Positions 62,633 through 64,000 of a stretch of 64,000 nucleotides of DNA are shown here, one piece after another. Every line of letters starts with the position of its first letter. The first letter of the stretch is position 1. This DNA is from Diadema setosum. Taxonomy: Eukaryota > Echinodermata > Echinoidea > Diadematoida > Diadematidae. The notes beneath the pieces are model-generated. The model ran no database searches, was not told where the DNA came from, and saw only the letters and a program-made list of their open reading frames with translations. The DNA is taken from assembly GCF_964275005.1 (NCBI RefSeq), contig NC_092706.1:25268942-25332941 (forward strand), given 5' to 3'. Position numbers and translations under genes: made by a program.

Positions 62633-62711
62633 ATGGGTTTCCGTTTGAAAACGTGGATGTTCATGATGGTCATACTGTCCTTTTCCTGGCAAAGTTCATC
62701 TAAAATATACC
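62633..62711 (+). CDS. Second receptor gene, exon 1: signal peptide
   Basis: MGFRLKTWMFMMVILSFSWQ then SSSKIY, ending ACC|GTAAGT in phase 1, exactly like the first receptor's exon 1 (shared TW.., MVI.S..W.SSS pattern). 79 bases. This marks the start of a tandem paralogue that continues past the window. Any partner domains are outside or too diverged to see. Confidence 0.75.
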
Positions 62712-62879
62712 GTAAGTAGTCCTGCGTGTCATACCTTTTTCTGATAAACTTAAGTGCAGAGGCGATGAAAACATTTCAAATGGGAATTTCCAAGCACAGT
62801 CGACTCGCAGCTGCTTATAAGAAAGTATTTCAGATTTTATTTTCTTTTTATCAACCATATCTATATATAAAAGTCTCGA

Positions 62880-62882
<3 letters not shown>

Positions 62883-62916
<34 letters not shown>

Positions 62917-62918
62917 GC
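62883..62918. repeat. (CTG)n trinucleotide repeat
   Basis: About eleven CTG units in the first intron of the second receptor gene. Poly-Ser or poly-Cys frames across it are artefacts. Confidence 0.95.
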
Positions 62919-63169
62919 ACTTGCTCGGTGCACTCAGGCGGAACGCCAAGGGCATTCATAGGTCATTGTATTGAAACACTGCCTGTGTCATTCCCACTAG
63001 GCAGAAGGGATGATGCGTGTACACTCGTGCGAATGTGCACTTAGTTGACTCAATACAGCACTAGTTTATGTCCATTTTATGAAAAGAAATAATAAACTGA
63101 GAAGGTATAATGAAAAATATTATGTTTCTGTGTATTTTATTCATAAATCATCTTCATTTCAACCTATCT

Positions 63170-63303
63170 GTAATCACATCTTACCCACTTGCAAATCGAC
63201 GTGTCCATAGTGTCCTCGAGCCCCCAGATACAGTGTACCGCTGGGACATTCCATTCAATGACGGGGTTTTTATTTTGCAACGTTATCAACTAACTCTCAT
63301 GTA
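63170..63303 (+). pseudogene. Possible degenerate CUB-like exon of the second receptor gene
   Basis: Reads ..VYRWDIPFNDGVFILQRYQL then a stop. It sits about 530 bases after exon 1, the same distance as RWDIEAPDGERVVLQLQS in the first gene, and resembles it. No good acceptor in the right phase was found and the frame ends early. This is either a decayed duplicate exon or coincidence; the true exon 2 may lie beyond 64000. Confidence 0.3.
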
Positions 63304-64000
63304 AGCAAGTTCTTGCTATGGCTAATCTATTCTATAATGTATCATAATCTATCTATGCTTTAGATAGCCTAATTCAATTTTGCAGAGACATAGAAAAAGA
63401 TTTGTTTACAATCGTGATACGTTCAACTACTCATTTACCCTGTGCTGGAATCCGCATGTCTGCTCCGCACGTGTTATCGCTATCGCTCAAACTTCGATCG
63501 CGATGGCTTGTGTGTAGGGGAAGCATGGGGCTGAAAAAACACGCATCACGTGGCATGGTACAAACAAATCGGACGTAAGAAGTCGTACATTCAAGAGCTA
63601 AAACAGACAAATAGCGAAATCAATGTCCACTGAAAAGGTCTTGACACTGTAATGTATGTCCCAAAATCATGTTTGGCTTAGTTTTGAGAGAATTTTCAAG
63701 GTTTTCCTCGCTCGAGATCAGGAATGAGATAACTGAACTAGGTACTCATACAACGTGTACTGTAACATGTGCAATGTGACTGCTGCATGCATCGAGTGCG
63801 ACAAGAACGCTAGGAATGCACCAGCTACGCGGTGTGCTGCAAATTCTTGGGGCGAAATTAGACTTCATTGTTCAGCCCGTGTAGTATTTATATTTTCATA
63901 ATAATTCTAATTCTTCATAAAATCACGATTAAAATACTTGATATATTCGTTATATATTTTAGAAGCGTAATAATCTTATGAAATATTTTTTTTTTTTGGG
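63304..64000. other. Distal end, no feature seen
   Basis: Presumed intron of the second receptor gene. No exon or named repeat recognised. Confidence 0.35.

Noticed and set aside
1-64000. CRISPR arrays, bacterial operons, Shine-Dalgarno sites
   Set aside because: Introns with GT-AG sites, SINEs, LINEs and microsatellites show eukaryotic nuclear DNA; no regularly spaced short direct repeats with unique spacers were seen.

Overview
The window is about 64 kb of animal nuclear DNA, AT-rich, with large introns and dense transposon debris. The receptor exons (CUB-like, SRCR, WSC, CCP/sushi), the TTAGGG-type interstitial repeats, the tRNA-derived SINE, the Harbinger- and Myb/SANT-type genes and the mix of CR1/L2-like and L1-like LINEs suggest a marine invertebrate deuterostome. 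An echinoderm, perhaps a sea urchin, is my best guess. That is inference; no species-specific marker was recognised.

Layout. 0-8 kb is a pile of DNA transposons: a 3.9-kb element with 340-bp terminal inverted repeats and TTAA flanks that holds a HARBI1-like transposase end and two small pogo-like MITEs, then a SINE, a second TTAA MITE, and a TIR element carrying a nested MITE with a 9-bp target duplication. 8.4-15.2 kb (minus strand) is a three-exon Myb/SANT-like gene with a Pro/Ala-coding minisatellite in its last exon. Its introns hold CA repeats, TTAGGG repeats and several MITEs. 18.1-45.4 kb (plus strand) is the main host gene: eleven exons, all joined in one frame, encoding an apparently complete 888-residue type I membrane receptor (signal peptide, CUB-like, SRCR, WSC, four CCP, transmembrane helix, tyrosine-rich cytoplasmic tail). 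Its introns hold tandem repeats, MITEs and a young gag-only LTR retroelement. 45.4-61.6 kb is intergenic: a LINE 3' fragment, a 0.7-kb TIR element, an ORF1-like LINE gene, an L1-like LINE inserted in reverse orientation, and a nearly intact APE/RT LINE. 62.0 kb to the end is the start of a second receptor gene in the same orientation, with a duplicated promoter and a homologous signal-peptide exon, so the locus is a tandem array cut by the window edge.

How the parts relate. The receptor combines lectin/complement-type ectodomains with a tail of 12 tyrosines in Grb2-, PI3K- and YxxI/L-type contexts and no kinase domain in the window. This is the architecture expected of an innate immune or adhesion signalling receptor. 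Nearly every intron is phase 1-1 and nearly every exon is one domain, the signature of exon shuffling. This mosaic receptor and its tandem paralogue are the most interesting content. Most of the rest is transposon stratigraphy, some of it with clear nesting order.
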